A DNA stretch of 64,000 bases from NCBI RefSeq assembly GCF_000364225.2, contig NZ_AQFT02000001.1, positions 5,266,001-5,330,000 on the forward strand, in the 5' to 3' direction. Of the stretch, positions 19,740 to 29,481 are shown in pieces. Below the pieces are notes generated by a model. That model did not search any database. It had not been told where the DNA came from and was given only the letters and a program-made list of their open reading frames with translations. The DNA comes from Eubacterium plexicaudatum ASF492 (GTDB taxonomy: Bacteria > Bacillota > Clostridia > Lachnospirales > Lachnospiraceae). How positions within the stretch are numbered: position 1 is the stretch's first letter; each line of letters opens with the position of its first letter. Position numbers and translations under genes: made by a program.

Positions 19740-20834
19740 ATGGCAGAAAACAGCAAAATCATATTGACAGGTGACCGTCCGACCGGAAAACTGCACGTGG
19801 GACATTACGTGGGCTCTTTAAAGCGGCGCGTAGAACTGCAGAATTCCGGAGAATTTGAAAAAATCTTTATTATGATTGCAGATGCGCAGGCACTGACGGA
19901 TAATGCGGATCATCCGGCCAAAGTACGTGAAAATATTATGGAAGTTGCACTGGACTATTTATCGGTTGGTATCGATCCTGCAAAGTCTACGATTTTTATA
20001 CAGTCTCATATAGCGGAACTGACGGAACTGACGTTTTATTATATGAATCTTGTAACGGTGTCCAGACTGCAGAGAAATCCGACGGTAAAAGCAGAGATTC
20101 AGATGCGTAATTTTGAAACAAGCATTCCGGTAGGATTTTTTACGTATCCGATCAGTCAGGCTGCGGACATTACGGCTTTTAAAGCTACGACGGTACCGGT
20201 AGGCGAAGATCAGGCGCCAATGCTGGAGCAGACGAGAGAAATTGTACACAAATTTAATTCCGTATATGGAGAGACGCTCGTAGAACCGCAGATTTTGCTG
20301 CCGGAAAACGAGGCGTGTCTGCGTTTGCCGGGGACGGATGGCAAGGCAAAAATGAGCAAATCACTTGGAAACTGCATTTATTTATCGGAATCCGAAGAGG
20401 ACGTCAGAAAAAAAGTAATGTCCATGTTTACCGACCCTGATCATATCCGTGTACAGGATCCCGGAAAACTGGAGGGAAATACGGTCTTTACGTATCTGGA
20501 TGCATTTGGGAACGATGAACATTTTGCAGAATATCTGCCGGAGTATGCCAATCTGGATGAACTGAAAGAGCATTACAAGCGCGGCGGACTGGGCGATGTA
20601 AAAGTGAAAAAGTTCTTAAACAGCGTTCTGCAGGAAGAACTGAGTCCTATCCGTGCCCGCAGAGCCGAGTATGAAAAGAACTTGGATCAGGTGTACGAGA
20701 TTTTGAGAAGCGGCAGTGAGACAGCCAAAGAGACAGCAGCGAAAACACTGGAAGAAGTGAAACATGCAATGAAGATAGATTATTTTCAGGAACCGACATT
20801 TTTGGCGGAACAGAAAGAAAAATTCATAATATAG
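19740..20834 (+). CDS. trpS: Tryptophanyl-tRNA synthetase
   Basis: Charges tRNA-Trp with tryptophan. Class I synthetase of 364 residues with the HIGH-like GKLHVGHYVGS, the substrate region SQAADITAFKATTVPVGEDQ, and KMSKS (KAKMSKSLGNCIYLSE). Length is slightly above the typical 330-340 because of C-terminal extension. The 86-base leader is too short for a T-box, so tryptophan-dependent antitermination is not indicated. A strong terminator follows. Confidence 0.97.
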   Translation: MAENSKIILTGDRPTGKLHVGHYVGSLKRRVELQNSGEFEKIFIMIADAQALTDNADHPAKVRENIMEVALDYLSVGIDPAKSTIFIQSHIAELTELTFYYMNLVTVSRLQRNPTVKAEIQMRNFETSIPVGFFTYPISQAADITAFKATTVPVGEDQAPMLEQTREIVHKFNSVYGETLVEPQILLPENEACLRLPGTDGKAKMSKSLGNCIYLSESEEDVRKKVMSMFTDPDHIRVQDPGKLEGNTVFTYLDAFGNDEHFAEYLPEYANLDELKEHYKRGGLGDVKVKKFLNSVLQEELSPIRARRAEYEKNLDQVYEILRSGSETAKETAAKTLEEVKHAMKIDYFQEPTFLAEQKEKFII

Positions 20835-20895
20835 AATGCAAATATAATATTTTGTGATAGCTTTGGCGGGATTTGCCGGCAGTCAGTCAGATAAT

Positions 20896-20941
20896 AACGG
20901 TAAAACATAAGTGATAAGAACTTATGTTTTACCGTTTTTTT
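20896..20941 (+). terminator. Bidirectional terminator between trpS and the C39-like peptidase gene
   Basis: Perfect 16-bp stem AACGGTAAAACATAAG / CTTATGTTTTACCGTT with a T run. It touches the stop codon of the convergent gene at 20940. Confidence 0.9.
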
Positions 20942-21854
20942 ACAGCAGCGAATAAGACCACAGATTTTTAATTTGGCCATAGAGTTTTTCAAAGTCCCAA
21001 TGACGCTTGCTTCGATCAATACAGTTCGGATCGTTGACAAGAAATCCGTCCTCGTCGTAGTCATAGATTACGATAAAATGACCCTGTGTTGTAAAATCTC
21101 CGGGCCGCATGGAACAAATGATCGGATGGCCGGCGTCTAAAGATGAGCGCATTACAGACTCTTCTAACGATAACTCCCTGGCATAAAGTCCCAGAGCAGA
21201 TGCGCCGGTGGTCATTAATGACCAGGAAGTGCCGCTGCCTTCGACATAATAGCCATTTTCCTCACTGAAATGCGCAAGGTCGGCAGGTGTTTTGTCCGTG
21301 ATGCCAAGAGATACAAGTACCATAGACAGACAGGTTGGTCCGCAGCCGGAAAGCCCGATGATACTGCCCCCATAAGAGACATAGCCCCAACGCTTGTCCC
21401 ATTGCAGGAACAGCGGGAATTGCTGACGCAGTTCCGTGTCTGTAAATCCTTCCTGGGCAGTATATTGCGGCAAATCTGCATCCAAATAACCCATGATGAA
21501 TTCCTCCATTTCGGGGTTATTTAAATATGCAGTTAATAATTGATCCGAATATTGGTTGCGGTTTTCATATATTTTAGCTGCCAGTTTGTCTGTTTCGGCG
21601 TAATGTTTTAAATCGTCTGTAATCTGAGAGGTATGGCGCTCGACCGGTTGTTTTACGGTTACTGTGGAAGCTGCCTGCAGATGACTGTTTTCCGGTTTGG
21701 AAATACTGTCTGCGGTAATCAGATGGTTGCTTACAGCTTTCAGGCCTGCAACGATTACACCTAACAATGCGGTCATGCATACGGCGCGGCGTATGGCACG
21801 GCGTCTTTTTCGGCGTAGTTTTCTTTTTCTGGCAATAGTTTCTGATCTTGTCAT
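20940..21854 (-). CDS. Membrane-anchored C39-like cysteine peptidase
   Basis: A 304-residue protein with a very basic N-terminus (KRKLRRKRRRAIRR), one membrane helix, a linker and a C-terminal papain-like domain. The catalytic Cys lies in LSGCGPTCLSMVL, the His in GHFIVIYDYDEDGFLVNDPN, the pattern of peptidase C39-like proteins that act outside the cell on peptides or wall cross-links. ATG 21854 was chosen because GAGGAGG lies 5 bases upstream. No bacteriocin or ABC exporter gene adjoins it. Confidence 0.85.
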   Translation of the reverse strand: MTRSETIARKRKLRRKRRRAIRRAVCMTALLGVIVAGLKAVSNHLITADSISKPENSHLQAASTVTVKQPVERHTSQITDDLKHYAETDKLAAKIYENRNQYSDQLLTAYLNNPEMEEFIMGYLDADLPQYTAQEGFTDTELRQQFPLFLQWDKRWGYVSYGGSIIGLSGCGPTCLSMVLVSLGITDKTPADLAHFSEENGYYVEGSGTSWSLMTTGASALGLYARELSLEESVMRSSLDAGHPIICSMRPGDFTTQGHFIVIYDYDEDGFLVNDPNCIDRSKRHWDFEKLYGQIKNLWSYSLL

Positions 21855-21924
21855 GTAGTCCTCCTCAATTGCTTTGTATATAGTAGACGTAATCATTATA
21901 AAATTCGAATCAATCAAAATGGCA

Positions 21925-22890
21925 TCATGCGTGAATATTTTGTATGACTTCCTGAAGAATAGCTGCGGAATGTTTTAACTGCTTTTGTTCCGTTTCACTT
22001 AAAGGAATCGGCATTTGCCCTTCGGCGCCGCCTGCACCGATTATCGTCGGCATGCTTAATACAATATCTTTGAGTCCGTAAATACCGTCCAGCATAACGG
22101 AAACCGGCAGAACGGATTTTTCATCTCTTACAATTGCTTCGCAGATTCTGCGGACAGCCATAGAAATACCATAATAAGTGGCTTTTTTCTTTTCGATAAT
22201 TTCATATGCGCTGTTTTTTACCGTTTGTGCGATTTCATACATGGCAGCCTCATGATGAAAATAGCCACGCATTTCACAGACATCGTTCAGTGGAACGCCG
22301 GAGACATTTGCGCTCCCAAACGCAGCAATTTCGCTGTCGCCATGTTCACCAATAATAAAAGCGTGAACACTTCGGCTGTCCACACCCAGATGTTCGGCAA
22401 GTTCGCTTTTCAGCCGTCCTGTATCCAGCACGGTTCCGGATCCGATGACACGATTTTTCGGAAGCCCGGATATTTTTAACGCTTCATATGTGAGAATATC
22501 GACCGGATTGGATACGATCAGAAGAATACCTTCGCAGCCGTATTTCATAATTTCCTGAATAACCGACCGCATGATTTTGGTGTTTTTATTGACAAGATCA
22601 AGTCTGCTTTCATCCGGCTTTTGATTGGCGCCGGCTGTAATAATGATGATGGAGGCATCTGTAATATCTTTGTACGTGCCGGCGTAGATTTTCATAGGCC
22701 TTGCAAACGGAGTGCCATGGCTGATGTCAAGCGCTTCCCCTTCTGCGCGGTCCTGATCGGCGTCTATTAAGATCATCTCGGAAAACAAGCCGCTTTGCAT
22801 CAGAGCAAAAGCAGTGGTGGAACCTACGAATCCGCAGCCAATGACAGCCACTTTCCGCAGGTTGATTTTTACACATTCGTGGTTAGACAT
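21925..22890 (-). CDS. ldh: L-lactate dehydrogenase
   Basis: Reduces pyruvate to L-lactate with NADH at the end of glycolysis. The 321-residue chain has the Rossmann loop VAVIGCGFVGSTTA, NAD-binding IITAGANQKP, SNPVDILTYEA, the active-site HAFIIGEHGDSEIAAF with catalytic His and the substrate Arg in SRLDLV. ATG 22890 has GAAAGG at proper distance, and the longer upstream frame lacks homology to the family. Malate dehydrogenase is the alternative, but Gln in GANQKP favours LDH. Confidence 0.9.
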   Translation of the reverse strand: MSNHECVKINLRKVAVIGCGFVGSTTAFALMQSGLFSEMILIDADQDRAEGEALDISHGTPFARPMKIYAGTYKDITDASIIIITAGANQKPDESRLDLVNKNTKIMRSVIQEIMKYGCEGILLIVSNPVDILTYEALKISGLPKNRVIGSGTVLDTGRLKSELAEHLGVDSRSVHAFIIGEHGDSEIAAFGSANVSGVPLNDVCEMRGYFHHEAAMYEIAQTVKNSAYEIIEKKKATYYGISMAVRRICEAIVRDEKSVLPVSVMLDGIYGLKDIVLSMPTIIGAGGAEGQMPIPLSETEQKQLKHSAAILQEVIQNIHA

Positions 22891-23044
22891 ATTGATATAC
22901 CTTTCTGAAATTTTTATGTTATTGTTTTCGGTTTTATGGTATCTATACACCGGATTGTTAATTTTTAGAAATGTATGAGCGGATATCATTTTGGTAATCT
23001 TATATGGAAAATGAATTTTTGGATTATTATAGGAGCATTTATTT

Positions 23045-23875
23045 ATGCAGAAAGTAATAAGAATAAACGAAACGGAAGAATATGCGGAGTATATGGAGTC
23101 CAAAGTCGTACGCGATATTCGGGATGACAGAACAGAGTCCTTTGAAAGTCACAGAAATTATACTTTGTTTGTATTTCCGCTGTATGATATACATCGGGCC
23201 GGTATGGCCGCGAATCAGATTATTGTTTATCTGGACCACGAAGATCTGTTTCTGCTGTGTGAGGGACGCCGTGGTTATGAAATCGTTGAAACGCTTTTTC
23301 AAAAACAGGCCACTAATGAGTGTGCGCTTTGGAGCTTTTTTCAAAATCTGCTAAAAAATGATATGGATAATCTGGAAGATTTGGAATGCGAAGTGGCAGA
23401 TGCGGAAATGGCCGCTATGGTCCGGTTTCAGGATAATTACAGCCGCAAAATTATCGCATACCGAAAAGAGCTGCTGCGCCTGAAACGCTATTATGAGCAG
23501 ATGGATACGATTATGGACAGCTTGCTGTTAAATGAAAACAGGCTGCTGTCCGAAGAGGGGATGACGCATTTTACAATTTTGGCGAATCGTACGACCCGGT
23601 ATCTGCAGAGTGTGCTGAATCTGCGTGATTATGTAACGCAAATGCGGGAAGCATACCAGGCACAGATCGACATTGAGCAGAATAACCTGATGCGGCTGTT
23701 TACGGTTATTACAACCGTATTTCAGCCACTCACGCTTATGGCCGGATGGTACGGAATGAACTTTACGAATATGCCGGAACTACATTGGAAGTATGCATAT
23801 GTTGTATTTATAGCAGTCAGTGTTTTTGTATGCATTACCTTGCTCACAATTTTTAAAAAGAAAAGATGGTTTTAA
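23045..23875 (+). CDS. CorA-like divalent cation transporter
   Basis: Membrane transporter for magnesium or related cations. The 276 residues comprise a cytosolic alpha/beta part, a long helical stalk (LKRYYEQMDTIMDSLL onward), and two C-terminal membrane helices. The selectivity motif follows the first helix as YGMNFTNMPEL (GMN). It is shorter than classic CorA (about 316), lacking part of the N-terminal domain. Basic tail KKKRWF closes it. It is divergent from ldh across about 150 bases. Confidence 0.9.
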   Translation: MQKVIRINETEEYAEYMESKVVRDIRDDRTESFESHRNYTLFVFPLYDIHRAGMAANQIIVYLDHEDLFLLCEGRRGYEIVETLFQKQATNECALWSFFQNLLKNDMDNLEDLECEVADAEMAAMVRFQDNYSRKIIAYRKELLRLKRYYEQMDTIMDSLLLNENRLLSEEGMTHFTILANRTTRYLQSVLNLRDYVTQMREAYQAQIDIEQNNLMRLFTVITTVFQPLTLMAGWYGMNFTNMPELHWKYAYVVFIAVSVFVCITLLTIFKKKRWF

Positions 23876-23973
23876 GTTGTTGGAAAAAACAAAAAAAGCT
23901 GGGATTTATTCTGTTTAGGTGTTAAAATAAGGTTTATAAGCTACAAAATAACCGCGGATGGAGAAAAATTGCA

Positions 23974-26900
23974 ATGAGAATGATAAATCCTTATTTAATA
24001 AAGAAATATCTTCGGGATGAAGAAACATATAATCTCGGCAATGATTTATTTATGAATGAGTGTGTAGGACGGATTGAACTTGTGAATTATGTAATGGGAG
24101 CAACCGGGATTCGTGCAAGAGTTCAGGGCAGTACGGGGAATTTATATCAGACGGAACTGGTCGTTGTATTTATGCAGGATCGGGAACAGATTTTGAAATA
24201 CAACTGTGATTGTGAATCGTTTCATAAAAATTCCTGTGCATGTAAACATCTGGTTGCGCTGCTGATGGAATATAATTATCAGGTAGATGATGGAAACTTT
24301 GCTTATAAAAGTGAACGGGAGACGGATAACGGGAATAAACGGAAAAAAATAGCGTTACCGGAAAAGCCAAGCGACAGGGAACTGAAAAATCTGGTAGATT
24401 ATTATGTGCTGCAGGACCGGAATCAGTTTTGTCAGGAATATGGAAATGGAGATGTGCGTCTGGTGCCGATTCTGCATCTGGAAGCCGACAGGGAATCGCT
24501 GGAATTAAAGATTGGCACGACACAGCTTTATATTGTAAAAGATATTGGGGAGCTGGTAATGAACATTAAGCAAATGCGGTATGTTTCTTATGGAAAAAAA
24601 CTGGCGTTTACCCATAGCCAAAGTGCATTTACAAGAGAAGCCACCGGTGTTGTGAATCTGCTGCTTGAACTGGATAATGAAAATGAGTTTTCACTGCGTT
24701 ATCGGAACTGGAGCTACGGCAGTACGCAGCAGCGGCGTTCCGTTACACTGTCGCCGCCAATGCTGGATCGCCTGATGGAACTGTATGAGGGTAAGATGCT
24801 GCATGTGGATGATCAGCTGCTGAACAGGCAGTCAGATGTTTCGGTCGTTAGAAAAAATCCGAAATTGCCACTGATGATTACAGGAAATGAAAAAAAAGGC
24901 GCCGATGTGCAAATGGAGCCGGTATTTTTAACCGAAGGAGGCAGACAGTGGTATTTGCTCTGGCAGGATTGCTTTTATATATGCACAAGGGAATATTATG
25001 AACGGGTAAAAGGTTTTTTAAAGCTGATGGGAAAGCAGCGGGACCAGTTTAAGAAAAATTCTTATTACGGCAGGTTCCGGAATTTTCAGGAAGATATCAT
25101 AAATCCATCTTTTTATTTAAGTGAGGCGGATTTTGGGGCGTTTTCTAAAAATGTACTGCCGGTAGTTGCAGATATGCTGGATGTCCGGATTCGAAAGGTA
25201 GACTTTTCTTCTTATGAACCGGAAGAAGCCGTATTCCGCAGTTATCTGGATAAGGTTGGAAACCGGATTGAGTGTAAAGCGAAAGTATTGTATGGAGAAG
25301 AAGAGTATGATGTGGCGAAAATTCCGGCAAAAGAAGAAGCGATGCGTGACATTCGAAAAGAATTTGAAGTGCGCAGTATTCTAGAATGTTACTTTGAAGT
25401 GGCGTCAGACCAGCAGACGTATTACAGCAAACAGGAAGATGCCATGTTGGATTTTTTGGAAGAAGGACTTGCACAGCTGGAAGCCGTATCGGAAATTTTT
25501 GCAACGGATCGTTTTAAAAGCATGCGTGTGATTCCGATGCCGGCCGTTACGGCAGGCATTAAACTGAAAGGGAATTTGCTGGATGTCAGCTGGAATGTGG
25601 AAGGAATGAGCGCACAGGAAGTGTTAGACATTCTGGCAGATTATAAAAAGAAAAAGAAATATCACAAGTTAAAGTCAGGTGATTTTATTCGTATGGATGA
25701 AAATTCGCTGGCAGTGCTTGTCGAATTAAACGAAGGACTTCATCTGACAAAAGAGCAGCTCAAAGAACGCAAAGCAGAATTTCCGTTGTACCGTTCTTTA
25801 TATCTGGATTTATTAATGAAGGAAAATGCGGACTATATAAGAGTTGAAAGAGACAGAGAATTTAAATCCGTGATACGGGAAATGCGTGCGATGGAAGATG
25901 GAGATTATGAGATACCACAACAGATAAAGGCGGTGCTGCGTCCATATCAGGAGGTCGGATTTCAGTGGCTTTGCTCGCTGGCAAAATTTGGCTTTGGCGG
26001 GATTTTGGCAGATGATATGGGATTAGGAAAAACGCTGCAGGTTCTGACATTTTTAGCGGCGCATCCGGGTTCAAAGGCGCTGGTTGTATGTCCCGCATCT
26101 TTGGTGTATAACTGGGAAGAAGAATGCAGACGGTTTTATCCGTCAGCCAGGACAGCAACTGTTGCCGGTACCGCACATGCAAGACAAATCCGGATAGAAG
26201 AAAGTGAAACATATGATATAACAATTACATCTTATGATTTGTTAAAACGAGATATAGATTTTTATGAAGGCAAACGGTTCGATTACATGATCATAGATGA
26301 AGCGCAGTATATAAAAAATGCTTCCACACAGGCTGCAAAAGCGGTAAAAGCAATCGCGTGTACCGGCCGTTTTGCATTGACCGGAACACCGATTGAAAAT
26401 CGTATCGGTGAACTATGGAGCATTTTTGAATTTCTGATGCCGGGGTATCTGTTTAGCTACAAACGATTCAAAGATGAGCTGGAGGCGCCGATTGCAGAAT
26501 GCAAAGATGAAACGGCTAGAATTCGCTTATCACGGTTTGTACGTCCATTTATTATGCGCAGATTAAAGAAAGATGTATTAAAAGAGCTTCCGGATAAGAT
26601 AGAAGAAGTCATATATGCCAAAATGGATGAAGAACAGGACAAGCTATATCAAGCGCGTGAGAAGCAGCTGCTTATGACTCTGTCGAAACAGACCGAAGCA
26701 GAATTTAAGACACAAAAACTATGGGTACTGGCAGAACTGACCGCGCTGCGTCAGATTTGCTGTGATCCGTCACTTGTATACGAAAATTATACCGGAGACT
26801 CCGCAAAAGCACAAACGTGTGTGGAAGTAGTGGAAAACGCTGTCGGAGGCGGCCATAAGATTTTGCTGTTTTCACAATTTTCAACGATGCTCGAACATTT

Positions 26901-27318
26901 GTCCGGATTGTTTCAGGCACGCGGACTGCAGACATTTTTACTGACCGGAAAAACAAGCAAGGAAGAGCGGCGCCGCCTGGTGGCGGAATTTCAAAATGGA
27001 AATGCCGATGTATTTTTAATTTCTCTGAAAGCAGGCGGAACGGGGCTGAACCTGACTGCCGCGGATCTTGTTATTCATTATGATCCATGGTGGAATCTGG
27101 CTGCTCAAAATCAGGCTACCGATCGTGCCCATCGGATTGGGCAGGATAATAAAGTGACTGTTGTACGGCTGATTATGAAAGGTACGATTGAAGAGCGGAT
27201 TTTAAAAATGCAGGAAGATAAGCAGAATCTGGCGGATTCCATAATATCTGCGGATGGAGTGTCTATTAGCGGTTTGGATAAAGAACAGCTGATTTCCGTA
27301 TTGGAAGAAAAAAGTTAA
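23974..27318 (+). CDS. SWIM zinc-finger SNF2-family DNA helicase
   Basis: Large ATP-driven DNA translocase of 1114 residues. Near the N-terminus is a SWIM zinc finger (CDCESFHKNSCACKHL), then a bacterial SNF2-associated region, then the two-lobed motor: LADDMGLGKT (Walker A), DEAQYIKN (motif II), ALTGTPIENR (III), LISLKAGGTGLNLTAAD (V) and DRAHRIGQ (VI). Such single-gene SNF2 proteins are widespread in Firmicutes and thought to remodel protein-DNA complexes or RNA polymerase, like RapA; no methyltransferase or nuclease partner lies beside it, so a defence role is not supported. Confidence 0.93.
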   Translation: MRMINPYLIKKYLRDEETYNLGNDLFMNECVGRIELVNYVMGATGIRARVQGSTGNLYQTELVVVFMQDREQILKYNCDCESFHKNSCACKHLVALLMEYNYQVDDGNFAYKSERETDNGNKRKKIALPEKPSDRELKNLVDYYVLQDRNQFCQEYGNGDVRLVPILHLEADRESLELKIGTTQLYIVKDIGELVMNIKQMRYVSYGKKLAFTHSQSAFTREATGVVNLLLELDNENEFSLRYRNWSYGSTQQRRSVTLSPPMLDRLMELYEGKMLHVDDQLLNRQSDVSVVRKNPKLPLMITGNEKKGADVQMEPVFLTEGGRQWYLLWQDCFYICTREYYERVKGFLKLMGKQRDQFKKNSYYGRFRNFQEDIINPSFYLSEADFGAFSKNVLPVVADMLDVRIRKVDFSSYEPEEAVFRSYLDKVGNRIECKAKVLYGEEEYDVAKIPAKEEAMRDIRKEFEVRSILECYFEVASDQQTYYSKQEDAMLDFLEEGLAQLEAVSEIFATDRFKSMRVIPMPAVTAGIKLKGNLLDVSWNVEGMSAQEVLDILADYKKKKKYHKLKSGDFIRMDENSLAVLVELNEGLHLTKEQLKERKAEFPLYRSLYLDLLMKENADYIRVERDREFKSVIREMRAMEDGDYEIPQQIKAVLRPYQEVGFQWLCSLAKFGFGGILADDMGLGKTLQVLTFLAAHPGSKALVVCPASLVYNWEEECRRFYPSARTATVAGTAHARQIRIEESETYDITITSYDLLKRDIDFYEGKRFDYMIIDEAQYIKNASTQAAKAVKAIACTGRFALTGTPIENRIGELWSIFEFLMPGYLFSYKRFKDELEAPIAECKDETARIRLSRFVRPFIMRRLKKDVLKELPDKIEEVIYAKMDEEQDKLYQAREKQLLMTLSKQTEAEFKTQKLWVLAELTALRQICCDPSLVYENYTGDSAKAQTCVEVVENAVGGGHKILLFSQFSTMLEHLSGLFQARGLQTFLLTGKTSKEERRRLVAEFQNGNADVFLISLKAGGTGLNLTAADLVIHYDPWWNLAAQNQATDRAHRIGQDNKVTVVRLIMKGTIEERILKMQEDKQNLADSIISADGVSISGLDKEQLISVLEEKS

Positions 27319-27327
27319 TGTTGGATT

Positions 27328-27361
27328 GAAAGGCATATGCTGTGGAGCACATGCCTTTTCT
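27328..27361 (+). terminator. Terminator after the SNF2 gene
   Basis: Hairpin with arms GAAAGGCAT and ATGCCTTTTC about 10 bases after the stop; it also faces the convergent Uma2 gene. Confidence 0.7.
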
Positions 27362-27367
27362 TGTTGG

Positions 27368-27934
27368 CTAAATATTCAGCAGATTGGCAATTTCAGAGAA
27401 GTTGATAAATAAATCATCATAAATATTGACCTTGATAATGGAATCAAAAGGATATTGGACGCTTACGATATTGCCCTCAAAGTAATTTATAGTCACAGTC
27501 TTTCGACGGGGATCCACGATCCAGTACTCACGGACTCCTGCATTTTTGTAGTAGTAGAGCTTGCGAATATAGTCATCGGATGGATTACCGGGAGAAACAA
27601 TCTCGATGATGAAATCAGGCGCACCATTGCAACGCTTTCCATCCAGCTTATCCTTGTTACAAATAACCATAATGTCAGGCTGAACAATTGTAAGAGGCTG
27701 ATCAGACAGTTTTACATCAAACGGAGCACTGAATACCTGGCAGGATTTCTTTTTGCTTTTCATGTAGTTATAGAGGATATTTGATAATTCCATTGATAAC
27801 GCCTGATGTATTTGTGATGGGCTGGCCATATCATAGACAATGCCATCGAAGACCTCTGCTCTTTTTTCCGCCGGAAAAGCTTCATACTGTTCCAAAGTAA
27901 TTATTTCCTGCTGTAACTGTAGTGCTTGCGGCAT
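27368..27934 (-). CDS. Uma2-family PD-(D/E)XK-fold protein
   Basis: A 188-residue member of Uma2 (DUF820), a restriction-endonuclease-like fold abundant in cyanobacteria and Firmicutes with unproven activity. The core shows QPDIMVIC, PDFIIEIVSPGNPSDD and YYKNAGVREYWIVDPRRKTV, which place the acidic and lysine residues of the fold. ATG 27934 has AAAGGA ten bases upstream, better than the GTG three codons earlier. It borders the accessory island. Confidence 0.85.
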   Translation of the reverse strand: MPQALQLQQEIITLEQYEAFPAEKRAEVFDGIVYDMASPSQIHQALSMELSNILYNYMKSKKKSCQVFSAPFDVKLSDQPLTIVQPDIMVICNKDKLDGKRCNGAPDFIIEIVSPGNPSDDYIRKLYYYKNAGVREYWIVDPRRKTVTINYFEGNIVSVQYPFDSIIKVNIYDDLFINFSEIANLLNI

Positions 27935-28046
27935 AATATACACATCCTTTCGTGGTTAATTTATTTAGGTTTATATTTTTGTGGCTGGGGGATATCTCGC
28001 TTTCTGATTTGATTGATATTTCTATTATTGCATTTTTATAAACAAA

Positions 28047-28640
28047 ATTCCTCTTCTATATCAGCTAAATGCATAAGCAGCCAAAACTCAAAACAAGGAT
28101 TCGCAATATTAACATTTATATCCGTTATCCCTGCAATACTTAATATATTCAAGCATATTAGATTCTGAATGTGTCTGCATATCTCTGTCGATCAATATGG
28201 CAAACTCATCCGGCTCTTCATTATATTTCTTTAAATGTTTACGATAATTGATATCATAGCGTATTTTCTTATTGTAACATTCCTCGTAACGATTTAACGA
28301 GTATAACTTCGATCTGTGATCCCCTCTTCTTTTAACAAACCAAATTTCGTCCTGCCTGATCAGTTCTAAATCGAGTAAGTGAATATCATGCGTCGTTGCA
28401 ATTTTCTGCCAGTTTATGCAAAAGACAGGAATATGAAATCACAGCATTCACCTTCTGCATTTACTTATTATTCCTTAAAAAACAGAAAAGTTAGGCAAGA
28501 CAGTCAAACATTCTGTGAGGGTTGTTTTTAAATGACGATAGAAAATGCGAAGTCATTAAATATAGTATATAGTGATGTCCACAGGGATAGCGAGCATCGG
28601 GTTGTATTAACTTAATGTTAATTCACATCTGAATGATATT
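28047..28640 (-). pseudogene. Collapsed second copy of the Fic / ATPase / RloB locus
   Basis: Three blocks, in minus-strand order, resemble parts of the intact locus at 29.5-33.8 kb at visibly high identity: 28430-28640 matches the leader and first codons of the HTH-Fic gene (33600-33833); 28266-28410 matches the ATPase H-loop region (30425-30556, ATTHD motif); 28051-28265 matches the 3' part of rloB (29735-29950). Large internal parts are missing. The RloB/ATPase join falls on TATTTTCTT, a 9-base word present at both parental positions, so a short-repeat deletion is likely. Not functional. Confidence 0.75.
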
Positions 28641-28833
28641 GTGTGTAACAATGTCTTCTTTGGTGCTGGTGTTTGTGGTAAACACATTATACTAAAAAAC
28701 GGAGATCAGTATTCATTTTTTGCAAGTTCCTAAAATAGATATTTTATTAGAAAAATTATTTCATAAATACGACATAGGTTAAACCAGATGGAGAGAAAAT
28801 TCTAACAGCAAGGATAATTCTCCAAAGAGGGTT

Positions 28834-29066
28834 TTATGACTGCGTATCGAACTTAGACATCATTTTTTTGAAGGTATCTTGTCCATCCAGACAAGTATCT
28901 GTCAGATAACCTTTCTCCCGTTCCCATTCAGATAGTCCCCGGTAATAATACATTTTTTTGCATCTTCAATGATAAATGGAATAAGCCCAAAACGCAGGCA
29001 TTCTTTTAAAGCAATCAGCCTGCCGACTCTGCCGTTTCCATCTGGTAATGGTACGATGGAATACAA
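28834..29066 (-). pseudogene. C-terminal half of a Fic-domain gene
   Basis: The minus strand encodes DGNGRVGRLIALKEC and continues through PFIIEDAKK and YYYRGLSEWE to a stop at 28834: the end of the Fic catalytic motif HPFxDGNGR and the helices after it. A T7 run at 28953-28959 shifts the frame once. The part upstream of DGNGR is not Fic-like, so the AMP-transferase core is cut in half. Fic enzymes transfer AMP to target hydroxyls; this fragment alone cannot. Confidence 0.7.
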
Positions 29067-29186
29067 AAAATATTCGTAAACTTCCCAATAGCCGTATCAT
29101 TTACTATCCTTAAGCTCAATCGTACCTGTACTCTTTAATACATCCAAACCTCTCTGGATTGTTCGTCTAATAACAGCCTGGCTATT

Positions 29187-29420
29187 TCAGTGATAGTAAT
29201 AGATGTATTTTTTGATCAAAGTTAATATTTCCATTTCTATTGCGACATCTTTTGTGACATTTAGGACTTTAGAATCTAATACTTTAGCATTTCGAAGTGC
29301 AGTAAATTTCACCATAATATCTTCTCTATGAACAGTATATTTCGAATCATCTGTGCAAAGATTTTTGCATGTATCCCAAATCTTCTGAATACCTTTCAAA
29401 AATCTCAAGGATAAGCACAA
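29187..29420 (-). pseudogene. Unrecognised fragment upstream of the Fic half
   Basis: A short open frame encoding KFTALRNAKVLDSKVLNVTKDVAIEMEIL; similar-looking coding sense continues past its stop toward 29100 in the same frame. I do not recognise the family. It lies among gene remnants and is probably itself one. Confidence 0.3.
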
Positions 29421-29481
29421 GAATTAGTCCATACTAAAGAAGTATAACACTTCCCTTTTAGCTCATCCTCTATAACATTGT

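Noticed and set aside
23974..27318. SNF2 gene as part of a DISARM-type defence system
   Set aside because: No methyltransferase, DUF1998 or phospholipase-D partner is near; it stands as the common solitary SWIM-SNF2 gene.
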